64,000 bases of DNA from Bacillota bacterium. Its GTDB lineage: Bacteria > Bacillota > Clostridia > Lachnospirales > Lachnospiraceae. The position numbers were made by a program, and so were the translations under genes. The stretch covers positions 1 to 64,000 of the forward strand of contig JAFAFU010000041.1 in NCBI GenBank assembly GCA_023423335.1, in the 5' to 3' direction. Under the pieces are notes generated by a model, which was not told the origin of the DNA, ran no database searches, and saw only the letters and a list, made by a program, of their open reading frames with translations. This document shows positions 25,992 to 35,594 of this stretch, piece after piece; positions within the stretch are counted from its first letter, which is position 1, and the number at the start of each line of letters is the position of its first letter.

Positions 25992-26168
25992 ATGAATATC
26001 GGATCTCTCCCTTTACAGGCAGAGCTGCCTGTGAACAGTACGAATGTCGGAATTGCTGTTCTGGCTAAAAATCTGGATACAATTGATAAGGCCGGACAGA
26101 ATCTGATCCAAATGATGGAACAGTCTGTTCAGCCAAATCTAGGCACTAACATTGATTACAAGGTATAG
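25992..26168 (+). CDS. YjfB-family putative motility protein
   Basis: A 58-residue protein read from ATG at 25992 (AAGGAAGTGAGG-type site upstream) to TAG. It begins MNIGSLPLQAELPVNSTNVG and continues with IAVLAKNLDTIDKAGQNL and a QMMEQSVQPNLGTNIDYKV end, matching the short YjfB_motility family, whose members are often under flagellar control. The role is unknown. It stands alone, 7 kb from the flagellar rod genes of this window. The family call is from memory of the pattern. Confidence 0.75.
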   Translation: MNIGSLPLQAELPVNSTNVGIAVLAKNLDTIDKAGQNLIQMMEQSVQPNLGTNIDYKV

Positions 26169-26242
26169 CCTGGGAAAAATATTGTGCTGACGCCGGGATT
26201 CACAGGTATCGGCAGTATGGAGGATTTTTATGAGAACCCTCC

Positions 26243-26824
26243 CTATATCTTCTTAACCAGTGCATGAATCCATACCCTGTCTATATTTTCTCCCGTATCT
26301 TCATATTTCTTAATCTCTATCAGTTCAAGTTCTTCAAAATCTGCAATCAATTCCTTCAGATTCCTCGAACGGTAATACGTATAATAGCGCGCATCCTTCA
26401 CTCCTTCAAAATCACCGTATCGGAAGGTCATATACAATACCCCTCCCTGCTTCAGACTGCGGATTATTTTGAAAAGTATATCATGCATTTCATTTTCCGG
26501 TACATGCAGCAATGAAGCATTCGCCCATACCCCATCAAAGACATTATCAAAATCCATTTCAGAAAATGTCATACATAAAACATCCTGACCAATATGAACG
26601 CTTGCCAAACAGCACATCTCATCGGAGCCATCCAAAGCGGTTACATCATACCCCAGGGATAAAAAATATGCACTGTCCCTTCCTGAACCGCATCCCAGGT
26701 CGAGAATATTTCCGCCTTCCGGCACTAATTCAAGAAAACGATCCAGATAAACCTGCATATCCAAATCTACGGTACGGTCAAAATATTCCGCCGCGTTCTT
26801 ACTATAATACTCAGTCGAGTCCAA
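26243..26824 (-). CDS. SAM-dependent class I methyltransferase
   Basis: A 193-residue Rossmann methyltransferase. Motif I is ILDLGCGSGRDSAYFL at about 38-53, an acidic post-I DGSDEM follows, and VWANASLLHV is motif IV-like. The substrate cannot be told; sequence resembles the tellurite-resistance/ubiquinone type methyltransferases of the Methyltransf_11/25 families. The start is TTG at 26824 with AAGGAGG seven bases upstream, which fixes it. It is convergent with the yjfB-like gene, with only 74 bp between stops. Confidence 0.88.
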   Translation of the reverse strand: MDSTEYYSKNAAEYFDRTVDLDMQVYLDRFLELVPEGGNILDLGCGSGRDSAYFLSLGYDVTALDGSDEMCCLASVHIGQDVLCMTFSEMDFDNVFDGVWANASLLHVPENEMHDILFKIIRSLKQGGVLYMTFRYGDFEGVKDARYYTYYRSRNLKELIADFEELELIEIKKYEDTGENIDRVWIHALVKKI

Positions 26825-27066
26825 CTGTATTCCTCCTTTCGAACAAGCTTATTATAACAAATATATAATAGAAATACCAGTATTTTTCATGTGACCGGCT
26901 TCTAAGCACAAATTTATCTTTACACAGGAAAAAATACTATGTAAAACACAGATTAAATGTTATAATAGTAGGATGAATTTGCCAAACATTAAAATATCCG
27001 TCATCATGCCCTGACCGGCAGGGCATATCTAAAATGCCGTAATAAGCAGAAAGGCTGGAATATGAC

Positions 27067-27777
27067 ATGTATTCATTTACAAGCAGAGTCCGTTATACAG
27101 AACTGAACCATCGCAAAGGGACTATGGGCCCTTACTCTATTATAAATTACTTTCAGGACTGCTCTACGTTCCAATCAGAGGATTTGAATATTGGTCTTGA
27201 TTACCTGCAGAAGCAGAACCGGATCTGGCTGCTGACCAGCTGGCAGCTCCATATAAAGAAGCCTGCCGTACTCGGAGACCATATAACAATCGGTACTTGG
27301 CCCTATGCCTTTAAAGGCTTCTATGGCTACCGTAATTTCATTATGAAAAATGACCGGGATGAGGTCCTGGCGGTTGCGGATTCTATCTGGGCTTACCTGG
27401 ATACCAGAACAGGCACTCCGATCCGCGTATCGGAGGAACACTCCGGTTATACTCTGGAGGCTCCCTATCCTATGGAGCACTCCGGACGGAAAATCAAAAT
27501 CCCGGAGCATATGACTCCCTGTCCCTCTTTTCCGGTTGTAAAGTCAAACATTGATTCGTATAACCATGTAAATAATGGGCAATACATAAAAATGGCGGAA
27601 GAATATCTTCCCGAGGATTTTATTGTCTCCGTAATGCGTGTGGAATACAGGAAACAGGCCGTGTCAGGTGATATAATCCACCCCAGGGTATCCTTCGGGG
27701 AGCAAAATTGTTATATAAGCCTGTCGGATGAAGAAGAGAAACCTTATGCCATAATGGAATTTGTCAAACAGCAGTAG
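27067..27777 (+). CDS. Acyl-ACP thioesterase
   Basis: A 236-residue tandem hot-dog protein of the FatA/FatB-type bacterial acyl-ACP thioesterase family, which releases fatty acids from acyl carrier protein. The N-terminal half has RVRYTELNHRKGTMGPYSIINYFQDC and WLLTSWQLHI; the C-terminal hot dog carries SNIDSYNHVNNGQYIKMAEE, where the conserved D/N-x-H-x-N catalytic residues lie. The start is ATG 27067; AGAAAGG lies upstream. It is followed 36 bp later by the S1-domain gene on the same strand. Confidence 0.9.
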   Translation: MYSFTSRVRYTELNHRKGTMGPYSIINYFQDCSTFQSEDLNIGLDYLQKQNRIWLLTSWQLHIKKPAVLGDHITIGTWPYAFKGFYGYRNFIMKNDRDEVLAVADSIWAYLDTRTGTPIRVSEEHSGYTLEAPYPMEHSGRKIKIPEHMTPCPSFPVVKSNIDSYNHVNNGQYIKMAEEYLPEDFIVSVMRVEYRKQAVSGDIIHPRVSFGEQNCYISLSDEEEKPYAIMEFVKQQ

Positions 27778-27813
27778 TACTGCGTACATCCCATCTTACG
27801 AAAGGAATAACTT

Positions 27814-28653
27814 ATGATAGAATTAGGAAAATTTCAGAGTTTAGAAATTGTAAAAAAAACAGATTTTGGTTATTATTTAAGCGAAGTAAACTCGGACGGT
27901 AAACACAGGATTCTGCTGCCAATGAAGGAAGCACCGGAGGACAGCAGGACCGGCGATAAGCTTGAGGTTTTTATTTATAAGGATTCTGAGGATCGGGAAA
28001 TCGCTACCACTGTTAAGGTACCGATAACGATTGGCAGCCTGGCAGTCCTTAAGGTTAAGGAGGTTACTAAAATAGGAGCTTTCCTGGACTGGGGCTTGAT
28101 GAAGGATCTGCTGCTGCCCTATAAGGAACAAACCACCCCGGTAAAGGAGAGTGAGAAGGTTCTTGTTACTCTTTATGTGGATAAAAGCCGCCGCCTTTGT
28201 GCCTCAATGAAGATATATGAGCTTCTCTCCACCGCTTCCCCTTATAAGAAGGATGATATGGTAAATGGAATCGTATATGAAGTCCTGGATTCCTTCGGCG
28301 TATTTGTAGCGGTGGATAACAAATATTCCGGCATGATCCCTAAAAATGAACTGTTCCGGCCGATCCAAGTGGGAGACATTGTCGAAGTCCGTGTAATGAA
28401 TGTTCGTGAGGACGGAAAGCTGACCTTAAGTCTCAGAGAGAAATCCTACCTCCAGATGGATTCTGATTCCGTAATGATCATGGATAGATTAAGCGCTTCC
28501 GGGGGCTATCTTCCTTATCATGACGGCTCTGAGGCCGAAGCGATCAAAGCAGAGTTCCATATCAGCAAGAACGCTTTTAAACGGGCAATCGGCAGATTAT
28601 ATAAGGCAGGAGCCATCTCAATTACCGATGATGGAATCCGGTCCCTGAAATAG
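27814..28653 (+). CDS. cvfB: CvfB-like S1 RNA-binding protein
   Basis: A 279-residue protein of the CvfB/YitL family with S1-type OB domains: an S1-like segment around 1-65, a second around 70-130 (LKVKEVTKIGAFLDWG), a third around 145-215 (VYEVLDSFGVFVAVDNKYSGMIP), and a C-terminal winged helix (about 225-279; HISKNAFKRAIGRLYKAGAI). CvfB of Staphylococcus binds RNA and influences virulence gene expression; its role here is inferred only from domain order. GAAAGGA precedes the ATG. Confidence 0.92.
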   Translation: MIELGKFQSLEIVKKTDFGYYLSEVNSDGKHRILLPMKEAPEDSRTGDKLEVFIYKDSEDREIATTVKVPITIGSLAVLKVKEVTKIGAFLDWGLMKDLLLPYKEQTTPVKESEKVLVTLYVDKSRRLCASMKIYELLSTASPYKKDDMVNGIVYEVLDSFGVFVAVDNKYSGMIPKNELFRPIQVGDIVEVRVMNVREDGKLTLSLREKSYLQMDSDSVMIMDRLSASGGYLPYHDGSEAEAIKAEFHISKNAFKRAIGRLYKAGAISITDDGIRSLK

Positions 28654-28677
28654 TCCTGCCTCAACTGTTGAATCAAA

Positions 28678-29094
28678 TTATTTATCATAATTCTGGTCCA
28701 AGAAACGCATTTTGGGATTCTCTCGGGGATCCCTTTGTTTTTGAACCGGCTTTTCCTTCGGATACAGATCGGTCAGCCCCTTTGTAAGTTTATCCTTGCA
28801 TGCCTTGCAGAATCTCCCTGTTTTGATTGTAACGCCGCAGCCCTCACAGTCTATCCCGATCATGGAATCCTCAGCAAAGGATAGTCTCTCTTCACGGATC
28901 CACTGTTTAATCTGAGCGATTGTAACCTCCATTTCATCAGAAACCTCCTGCATATCGCACCGGGGATGGTCATAGACATAGGACTTAACCTCCTCAAATT
29001 TTAAATCCAGTGCTTTTGCGCAGGTTGGACACAGGGGCGGTCCGGATAAATAATTAAATAATTTACCGCAGCCTTTACAATTTCTAACCTCCAT
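28678..29094 (-). CDS. YvyF-like flagellar operon protein
   Basis: A 138-residue protein with paired zinc-binding cysteines: CKGCGKLF and CPTCAK near the N-terminus, and CEGCGVTIKTGRFCKAC around 90-110. The middle holds a small helix-turn-helix-like segment (EVSDEMEVTIAQIKQWIRE). This matches the YvyF family (B. subtilis, next to flgM and comF), commonly called flagellar operon protein. It lies 84 bp after the ComF-family gene, the same yvyF-comFC neighbourhood known in Bacillus, which strengthens the call. Stop-to-stop it converges with cvfB. Confidence 0.85.
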   Translation of the reverse strand: MEVRNCKGCGKLFNYLSGPPLCPTCAKALDLKFEEVKSYVYDHPRCDMQEVSDEMEVTIAQIKQWIREERLSFAEDSMIGIDCEGCGVTIKTGRFCKACKDKLTKGLTDLYPKEKPVQKQRDPRENPKMRFLDQNYDK

Positions 29095-29178
29095 ATACCC
29101 TCCTCCTTAATAATCCCAGGATTCTCTCTCCTGAATTCTGGAAAGAATTTTTCTCCTGATGTTTTTTAACAACTCTCT

Positions 29179-29901
29179 TCAGTAACCTTTTCCTATACAT
29201 AATGTCAGGAAATATACCTCACGCACTCCATTGCCTGTCAGAATATTCGCACAGGCTTCCATTGTGCTTCCTGTGGTATAAATATCATCCACCAGCAGAA
29301 TCCGGCTCAGTTTCCTGCCAAACCGGTCTGCCGCCCTGCGGTTATATGCGAATGCTTCCTGAAGGTTCTTTCGTCTCTCCTTGTCGTTCAGCTGCTTCTG
29401 GGGCAGGGTCTTCTTATTTCTTATCAGCAGATGGGATACTACCGGCAGCCTTAGGCTTCTTCCGATCCCTCGCGCAAGGATATCTGCCTGGTTATAGCCT
29501 CTTTCTCTATATTTTGATTTATGGAGCGGCACCGGTATCAGTGCATCCGGCGCAAGCTTTTGTATGGCCGGACCGTAATACCGGACCAGCTCCCCAACGT
29601 AAAATACCGCATTCTCCTTCTTACTCCGATATTTATAATCTGATATGGATTTCTTCATGACCGCATCGTAAATCCAGAGGGAATATCCCCGGATATAATG
29701 AAAATCCTTACGTTCACAATCACTGCAATATTCCTGCTCTTCATATTCGATCGGCTTACTGCATTTCTTGCAGCGGGGCTCCCTGACAACCTGAAGCTTT
29801 TCCTTACAGGCGCGACAGATTCTCTGCTCCCCCGGCACCGGTATTTCCTCACATACGGGACATCTCACCGGATACAGCATATCAATCAGATATTGTAACA
29901 A
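29179..29901 (-). CDS. comFC: ComF family phosphoribosyltransferase-like protein
   Basis: A 240-residue ComF family protein: an N-terminal zinc finger with CPVCEEIPVPGEQRICRAC and KCSKPIEYEEQEYCSDC, then a PRTase fold ending in the PRPP-binding loop ILLVDDIYTTGSTMEACA. In naturally competent Firmicutes ComFC supports DNA uptake; here no other competence gene is nearby, so the role stays open. The start is TTG at 29901 (AAGGGTGGGATG upstream). It precedes the YvyF-like gene. Confidence 0.9.
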   Translation of the reverse strand: MLQYLIDMLYPVRCPVCEEIPVPGEQRICRACKEKLQVVREPRCKKCSKPIEYEEQEYCSDCERKDFHYIRGYSLWIYDAVMKKSISDYKYRSKKENAVFYVGELVRYYGPAIQKLAPDALIPVPLHKSKYRERGYNQADILARGIGRSLRLPVVSHLLIRNKKTLPQKQLNDKERRKNLQEAFAYNRRAADRFGRKLSRILLVDDIYTTGSTMEACANILTGNGVREVYFLTLCIGKGY

Positions 29902-29924
29902 TGCATCCCACCCTTTCGGCAGCT

Positions 29925-30836
29925 TTAAGAAAATAGCTTAATCGGATAAACACCCCGGTCTACAAGTGCTCTGATAGAGCTTACGACAACTGCCTTATCC
30001 TCCTTATAGGTTACACCGAACCAACGGTCGGAGGTCTTAAGCACCTGGACAGAAGCTCTGTTTTTCTTTACCAGATCTCCTACCATCTCCGGGAGCAGGT
30101 ATTCTTTCTTTAACTCATTTTCTGGCAGCTTAGATAAAAATTCAATAAAGCCTGTCTGAAGTTCATCAAAAAGAGTCGGCCCAAAGCCCCACATATTCAT
30201 AGATACAGCACTATTAAGATCTATCCTGATCTCTGCACCGGTACTATCCTTAGCAGCGGCATGATCTCCTTTCGGAACTATTCCTGAGGTCTCTGCGATA
30301 TCAATCAGTTTACCATCTTCGCTGACCTTACAGACTCCTCTGGTCACCGCACCGTTTTCGCTTAAGGTATTGCCAAGGATGAAGCCCGCCATACAGTAGG
30401 ATCCCTTGGCGTCTATGCCGGAATTAAGATATTCATATATTTTACGAAAGCCTTCCTTACCATAGTAATCATCCGCATTGATCACTGCAAAGGGTTCCTT
30501 TACAACATTCTTACAGCATAATACGGCCTGACCGGTACCCCAAGGCTTGGTTCTTTCCTCCGGCTTATGAAAACCTTCGGGTAACGCTTCCAGCTCCTGG
30601 AATACATACTCTACTTTGATATGCTTCTCAATTCTATTTCCAATGATTTCTTTAAAATCCTTCTCCAGGTCTCTGCGGATAATGAACACAACCTTATTAA
30701 AACCGGCTTGAATCGCATCATACACGGAGTAATCCATAATAATTTCACCACTGGGCCCTACCGGCTCCAACTGCTTGATTCCTCCATATCTGCTGCCCAT
30801 TCCCGCAGCCATGATAACCAATGATGTGTCTGACAA
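29925..30836 (-). CDS. Nucleotidyltransferase family protein (sugar-phosphate type)
   Basis: A 303-residue GT-A-fold nucleotidyltransferase. The signature LVIMAAGMGSRYGGIKQLEPVG is at the N-terminus with the activating Lys; VINADDYYGKEGF provides the metal-binding Asp. It resembles glucose-1-phosphate thymidylyl/uridylyl-transferases, but its substrate is not determined. The reported open frame begins with TTG at 30851, yet GGAGGAG six bases before another TTG at 30836 gives the better start (SDTSLVIMAAG). It lies 23 bp upstream of comFC and may be co-transcribed. Confidence 0.85.
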   Translation of the reverse strand: MSDTSLVIMAAGMGSRYGGIKQLEPVGPSGEIIMDYSVYDAIQAGFNKVVFIIRRDLEKDFKEIIGNRIEKHIKVEYVFQELEALPEGFHKPEERTKPWGTGQAVLCCKNVVKEPFAVINADDYYGKEGFRKIYEYLNSGIDAKGSYCMAGFILGNTLSENGAVTRGVCKVSEDGKLIDIAETSGIVPKGDHAAAKDSTGAEIRIDLNSAVSMNMWGFGPTLFDELQTGFIEFLSKLPENELKKEYLLPEMVGDLVKKNRASVQVLKTSDRWFGVTYKEDKAVVVSSIRALVDRGVYPIKLFS

Positions 30837-31022
30837 AACATTCTCCTCCAATCCGAGTATTAGTTAGAAAAGTAATCTAATAATAGAGATATTATAACCT
30901 AATTTCCAGTATAATGCACTACCTTTTTAGGTCAAATGGCATTATTGTTAAATCCTTCCTAAAATATTAATTTTTTTCGGCGAAATCCTTAACTATTATT
31001 CTACTTTCGCAATGATTTTATG

Positions 31023-33239
31023 CTACCGCAGCTCCTTAATCCGCTCACACAGGCCGGAATAGCGGTTCTGCTCATTCTTATTATCAATCATGAATTGTAC
31101 CATGCTGTCGCTGCCGACAATTGTCACACAGCTCTTCGCCCTTGTAACGGCAGTATAGAGAAGATTCCGGTTAAAAAGCAGTCTGGGACCGTCGAAAATC
31201 GGCAGGATTACTGCCGGATATTCACTACCCTGGGATTTGTGGATTGTGACCGCATAGGCAAGCTCCAATTCCTCCAGCTGGCTGAAACTGTATTCCACCA
31301 GCCTGCCATCATCAAACTCCACCACCAAATGTTCCGAAAACAGATTGATTTCTTTAATAATCCCGGCGTCCCCATTGAACACTCCTGTGCCGGACTGTGC
31401 GGTAATGCCATACCTGCTCTTAATTTCCCAGGTCAGCTGGTAATTATTTTTTACCTGCATTACCTTATCCCCTTCGCGGTAAATATTCTGGTGAAATTCC
31501 TTCTCCTTCTTATCCTGGGATGGTGGATTCAGTGCCTGCTGCAGCACCACATTCAGTCTTTCCACTCCCAGTTCCCCCTTCCTCATAGGAGTCAGGACCT
31601 GGATATCAAAGGGAGTTGCTTTGACATACTTCGGCAGCTTATTTTTTATCAGATTAATCATGACCGCCGTTATAATATTCGAATCCTCCCTCTTTAAGAA
31701 GAAAAAATCACTGCTCTTATTATCCAGGCTGATCTGCTCTCCGGCATTGATTTTATGGGCATTCACAATAATATCACTTCCCGCCGCCTGCCGGAAAATC
31801 TTTGTCAGTTTTACTACATTAAAGCTATGGGATTCGATGATATCCCTAAGTACATTCCCCGGCCCGACACTGGGCAGCTGATTCACATCTCCTACAAGAA
31901 TTAACCTGGTTCCTACGGATATCGCTTTCAGCAGGGCGTTCATCAGACTGATATCCACCATGGATATCTCATCAATGATAATCACATCCGTTTCCAGCGG
32001 ATTACTCTCATTTCGTTCAAAGATGAATTTATTCTCCTGGCCCTCCGACATTTTTGAGAGCTCCAGCAGGCGATGGATTGTCTTTGCCTCCTGCCCTGTG
32101 GTCTCCGTCATTCTTTTTGCAGCTCTGCCGGTAGGCGCAGCTAAAAGCAGCTCTAGGCCTTCCGATTCAAACAGCTTAATGATCGCATTGATGGTGGTTG
32201 TCTTACCGGTTCCCGGACCTCCGGTGATTACCAGCAGTCCATTGCTGATTGCTTCCTTAACTGCGGTTCTCTGCTGCTCGTCCAAAACAATGTTAAACTG
32301 TTCTTCGATCCGCTCCAGTCTGGCGTTTATATACTCCTCTTTCAGGTTATGGCGAATATTAAGGTCATGAAGCATTCGGGCCACATTTAACTCCAAATAA
32401 TAAAATACGGTGGAATAAACGAGATTTCCTGAGTCCGCTGTCTTTATAATCAGTTTTTTCTCAATGCTCAGGGCCGTGATCTGCCTCTGAATATTCTCAT
32501 CTTCCGCGGCTAAAAGTGATTTCGCTCTCTGGATCAGCTCCGGCTCCGGCAGATACACATGTCCTTCATTGCCGGCCTGCAAAAGAATATATAAAATTCC
32601 CGCCTTCATCCTGTAATCGGAATCATTGCCTATCCCAATGCGCCTTGCAATCTCATCCGCCGTTTTGAAGCCGACACCGGTAATATCCTCTGCCAGCCGG
32701 TAAGGATTTTCCTTTAAGATATCATACATCCTCTGCCCATATTCCTGATAAATCCTGACCGCTAGATTACCGCTGATATTATATTTTTGCAGGAACATCA
32801 TGGCGCTTCGCATGTCCCTCTTATCTTCAAACTGCCGGTAAATTTCCATGGCCATCCGTTCGCTGATGCCCTTGATCTCCGCCAGCCGCCCCGGCTCCTC
32901 CACGATAATCCGGAAGGTGCCTTCTCCGAATTTCTTAACAATTCGGGCAGCTAGAGCGCCCCCTATGCCTTTGATCGCCCCCGAACTCAGATACCGTTCT
33001 ATGGAATACAGATCCTCAGGCTCCTTTATCTCATAGCTGTCCAGAATAAACTGCTCTCCGTAAACCGGATGCTCCGTATAATTTCCCGACGCAAGGATGA
33101 ATTCTCCCTCGGAAATCAAGGTGAAATTACCGACACAGGTGAGTTCATCCTCATCTACCTTAAGACTTAGTACCGTATATCCGTTTTCTTCGTTACGGAA
33201 AACAATCCGCTCTACATATCCTTCAACCACATCAGCCAT
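31023..33239 (-). CDS. recD2: RecD2-type DNA helicase
   Basis: RecD2 (YrrC) is a 5'-3' SF1B helicase working without RecBC. The 738-residue product has an N-terminal OB-like region (about 1-90), helix-hairpin-helix repeats (SSGAIKGIGGALAARIVKKFG, ITGVGFKTADEIARRIG), the Walker A GGPGTGKTTTINAI at about 360, IIDEISMVDISLM, VGDVNQLPSVGPGNVL, and C-terminal YAVTIHKSQGSEYPAV plus TAVTRAK. I start at 33239 with AGAGGTGG upstream; 20 further codons lie in frame before it. Confidence 0.95.
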   Translation of the reverse strand: MADVVEGYVERIVFRNEENGYTVLSLKVDEDELTCVGNFTLISEGEFILASGNYTEHPVYGEQFILDSYEIKEPEDLYSIERYLSSGAIKGIGGALAARIVKKFGEGTFRIIVEEPGRLAEIKGISERMAMEIYRQFEDKRDMRSAMMFLQKYNISGNLAVRIYQEYGQRMYDILKENPYRLAEDITGVGFKTADEIARRIGIGNDSDYRMKAGILYILLQAGNEGHVYLPEPELIQRAKSLLAAEDENIQRQITALSIEKKLIIKTADSGNLVYSTVFYYLELNVARMLHDLNIRHNLKEEYINARLERIEEQFNIVLDEQQRTAVKEAISNGLLVITGGPGTGKTTTINAIIKLFESEGLELLLAAPTGRAAKRMTETTGQEAKTIHRLLELSKMSEGQENKFIFERNESNPLETDVIIIDEISMVDISLMNALLKAISVGTRLILVGDVNQLPSVGPGNVLRDIIESHSFNVVKLTKIFRQAAGSDIIVNAHKINAGEQISLDNKSSDFFFLKREDSNIITAVMINLIKNKLPKYVKATPFDIQVLTPMRKGELGVERLNVVLQQALNPPSQDKKEKEFHQNIYREGDKVMQVKNNYQLTWEIKSRYGITAQSGTGVFNGDAGIIKEINLFSEHLVVEFDDGRLVEYSFSQLEELELAYAVTIHKSQGSEYPAVILPIFDGPRLLFNRNLLYTAVTRAKSCVTIVGSDSMVQFMIDNKNEQNRYSGLCERIKELR

Positions 33240-33459
33240 TGATCCACCTCTATTTCGGAATTTCAACCTTTCATCCACAAATATGCGGAATGATTTCATC
33301 TGTAACGTCCCTTACGCAAAGGGCAAAGAAAATGCCATTCCAAACGATGCCAACCATGACGGCTCTGTTTAAAATGACATTGAAAATTTATAATCCAGCC
33401 TGTTTCTAATTCTATGTAAGTTGATACCGGTCAGATATCAATGCCTGGCTATAATAACC

Positions 33460-33792
33460 TTAAGCGTCCCGCTTCATTGCCTCGTACAACATCTGAGCAA
33501 TCCCCAGTCCCTTATTACTCTTCGCTGCGCTCTCAGCATACTCCTTATAAAGCATATCACCGAACTGCTCAAGATAATCATTCTTATCCTTTTCCGGCTG
33601 CACGGATTTTTCCATCTCCTTCATCACCTGCTCCAAAAGATATGCTTCGAAGCTTTTACACACCTCCATAAGCTCTTCATCCGAGGCGGAATTGGCCTCA
33701 AGCTTCTTCTTCAGCTCATCTGTTTTGGCAGTTTGATTGCTCATGCCGGTCACTGCAGAATATAAAGAATCGGATCCGATCGATATTGCCAT
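33460..33792 (-). CDS. FlgJ-like rod-binding protein
   Basis: A 110-residue protein equivalent to the N-terminal rod-binding domain of FlgJ, without the muramidase domain. It contains LMEVCKSFEAYLLEQVMKEMEKSV and ends with the YAESAAKSNKGLGIAQMLYE signature of this domain. AAAGGAG precedes the ATG. It follows flgG by 14 bp and closes the mbl-flgF-flgG-flgJ run, so it probably helps assemble the flagellar rod through the wall. Confidence 0.88.
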   Translation of the reverse strand: MAISIGSDSLYSAVTGMSNQTAKTDELKKKLEANSASDEELMEVCKSFEAYLLEQVMKEMEKSVQPEKDKNDYLEQFGDMLYKEYAESAAKSNKGLGIAQMLYEAMKRDA

Positions 33793-33806
33793 CGTTTACT
33801 CCTTTC

Positions 33807-34619
33807 TTATCTTAAGTTATTCGCCTGTTGAAGCATCTCGTCCGTAGCGGTTATGATTTTGGAATTCATCTCATAAGCTCGCTGGGCTACAATCAAATTC
33901 ACCATCTCATCTATGGCCTGCACGTTGGAGCCCTCTAAATAGCCCTGCCGGAGTTTGCTCTGCGTCAATGCATCATCATCATTTTCAAGCCTTGCCGTAC
34001 CGGACGCCGCCGTTTCTCTAAGCAGACTGTTTGACAGCTTTTCCAGACCGGCAGGATTATTGAACTGGGCAATTCCGATTGTAATACCGATAGGAACTGC
34101 AGCGCCGGTATCATCCGGATAACACAGCTGCCCGTACTCATCAATGGTAATATCCGATGCATTGTACATATCATCTATGACAATCGGCTGATTTGCCGTG
34201 TCAAGCAAGGCATAGCCGTCCGAGGTAGCAATTGTCATTCCGCCTGTTCCATTCGCAAGGCCAAAGGAACCGTTCCTGGTATAGGCTGTATTTCCATCCG
34301 GAGTCAGTACCATAAAAAATCCTTTACCGACAATAGCAAAATCATAATCATTTCCGGTTTCCTGCAAAGTCCCCTGGGTATACTGGGAGGTGATGGCGGA
34401 ATTTCTTACACCAAGACCCACCTGAATACCGGATGGTTTTGGGTCTCCTTCATTGTCATAAGCCTGCTCCTGTATCGTCTGATACAATAAAGACTTAAAT
34501 TCTGCACTTTCCTTCTTAAAACCTGTCGTATTAATATTTGCCAGGTTATTGGAAATTGTATCTACATTGGTTTGTTGCGAAATCATGCCGGACGCTGCCG
34601 TCCATAAGGATCTCATCAT
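33807..34619 (-). CDS. flgG: Flagellar basal-body rod protein FlgG
   Basis: A 270-residue rod protein. The N-terminal MMRSLWTAASGMISQQTNVD and DTISNNLANINTTGFKKE motif, the central GKGFFMVLTPDGNTAYTRNG, and the C-terminal GYLEGSNVQAIDEMVNLIVAQRAYEMN helix are all standard for FlgG. It forms the distal rod of the flagellum. GGAGG stands upstream of two tandem ATGs. In B. subtilis the equivalent pair after mbl is flhO-flhP; this is the flhP-like second gene. Confidence 0.92.
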   Translation of the reverse strand: MMRSLWTAASGMISQQTNVDTISNNLANINTTGFKKESAEFKSLLYQTIQEQAYDNEGDPKPSGIQVGLGVRNSAITSQYTQGTLQETGNDYDFAIVGKGFFMVLTPDGNTAYTRNGSFGLANGTGGMTIATSDGYALLDTANQPIVIDDMYNASDITIDEYGQLCYPDDTGAAVPIGITIGIAQFNNPAGLEKLSNSLLRETAASGTARLENDDDALTQSKLRQGYLEGSNVQAIDEMVNLIVAQRAYEMNSKIITATDEMLQQANNLR

Positions 34620-34653
34620 ATCATTTCCTCCAAATCAACCGGACTTAAGGTTA

Positions 34654-35427
34654 CTATACCCTTCCAACGGAGTTCGCTGCAAGATCCAGTGTCTGATCCA
34701 CAGACTGGATCACCTTCTGATTCGCTTCATACGCCCTCGTAATCGTAATCATTTCTACCATTTCAGTAATTACATTAACGTTGGATTGTTCCGTGAAGCC
34801 CTGCCGTACCGTTGCCTCCGCAGGTATCTGGATGGCCCCCTCCACGGGTTGATACATCGTATCACCTGATTTGATAAGATAATTATAATCCTCAAAATCA
34901 GCAATCATCAGGCTGTCCACATAAGCCCCATCCGCATATACTGCGCCGATTTCATCAATTCTGACCTCTGCAGCATCCGTGGGAACCATGATCTCGCCAG
35001 CCTCACCCATCAGGTGATTTCCATCTCCATCCACGATATGACCATCCTTAGTCATGGTAAAAGAACCATTTCGTGTGTATTTTATGCTTTCATTACCGGC
35101 TCTGTCTGTAACGGAAAGGGTAAAGAAGCCCTTACCCTCCAAAGCCATATCATAGGTCTTAGCCGTCTGCCTTAAAGAACCCTGGGTATAGCTTGTATAA
35201 ACCTCGCCAAGCTTTACTCCAAGACTCATCCTGCCAATCGGCCTATCATTATAAGCCTCGGACTCATCCCTGATCTTAATCGTTAACATTTCGTTAAAGG
35301 CCTGGTTTGTAACATTCTCTTCCTTATAGCCGACGGTAGCGGAATTCGCAAGATTGTTAGCAATAATATCAAGCCTCTTCTGTTCATTTGCCATTCCCGT
35401 ATAAGCGGTATATAACCCTCTTACCAT
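34654..35427 (-). CDS. flgF: Flagellar hook-basal body rod protein FlgF/FlhO-like
   Basis: A 257-residue flagellar rod/hook family protein, paralogue of the following flgG. N-terminal MVRGLYTAYTGMANEQKRLD and IIANNLANSATVGYKEE; central GKGFFTLSV; C-terminal QSNVNVITEMVEMITITRAYEANQK. FlgF builds the proximal rod. AAGGAG lies upstream. The order mbl-flgF-flgG mirrors mbl-flhO-flhP in Bacillus. Confidence 0.9.
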   Translation of the reverse strand: MVRGLYTAYTGMANEQKRLDIIANNLANSATVGYKEENVTNQAFNEMLTIKIRDESEAYNDRPIGRMSLGVKLGEVYTSYTQGSLRQTAKTYDMALEGKGFFTLSVTDRAGNESIKYTRNGSFTMTKDGHIVDGDGNHLMGEAGEIMVPTDAAEVRIDEIGAVYADGAYVDSLMIADFEDYNYLIKSGDTMYQPVEGAIQIPAEATVRQGFTEQSNVNVITEMVEMITITRAYEANQKVIQSVDQTLDLAANSVGRV

Positions 35428-35594
35428 GCCTGAGTGCTCCTTCCCATAAATATGGACAATATTTTATACAGCCTAACCGCAGCTTTACACTAACCAAGCA
35501 TATCTGCCCTTTGAGTCAGTTTGTGCCAAGCATATTTACATACTTTGATTTCACAGGCACAAACTTCTAAGTGTGAAGATGCTTTTTCTTCACA

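Noticed and set aside
29179..29901. Competence operon
   Set aside because: Only the ComF-family gene and a YvyF-like gene are present; no comFA or other DNA-uptake genes are nearby.
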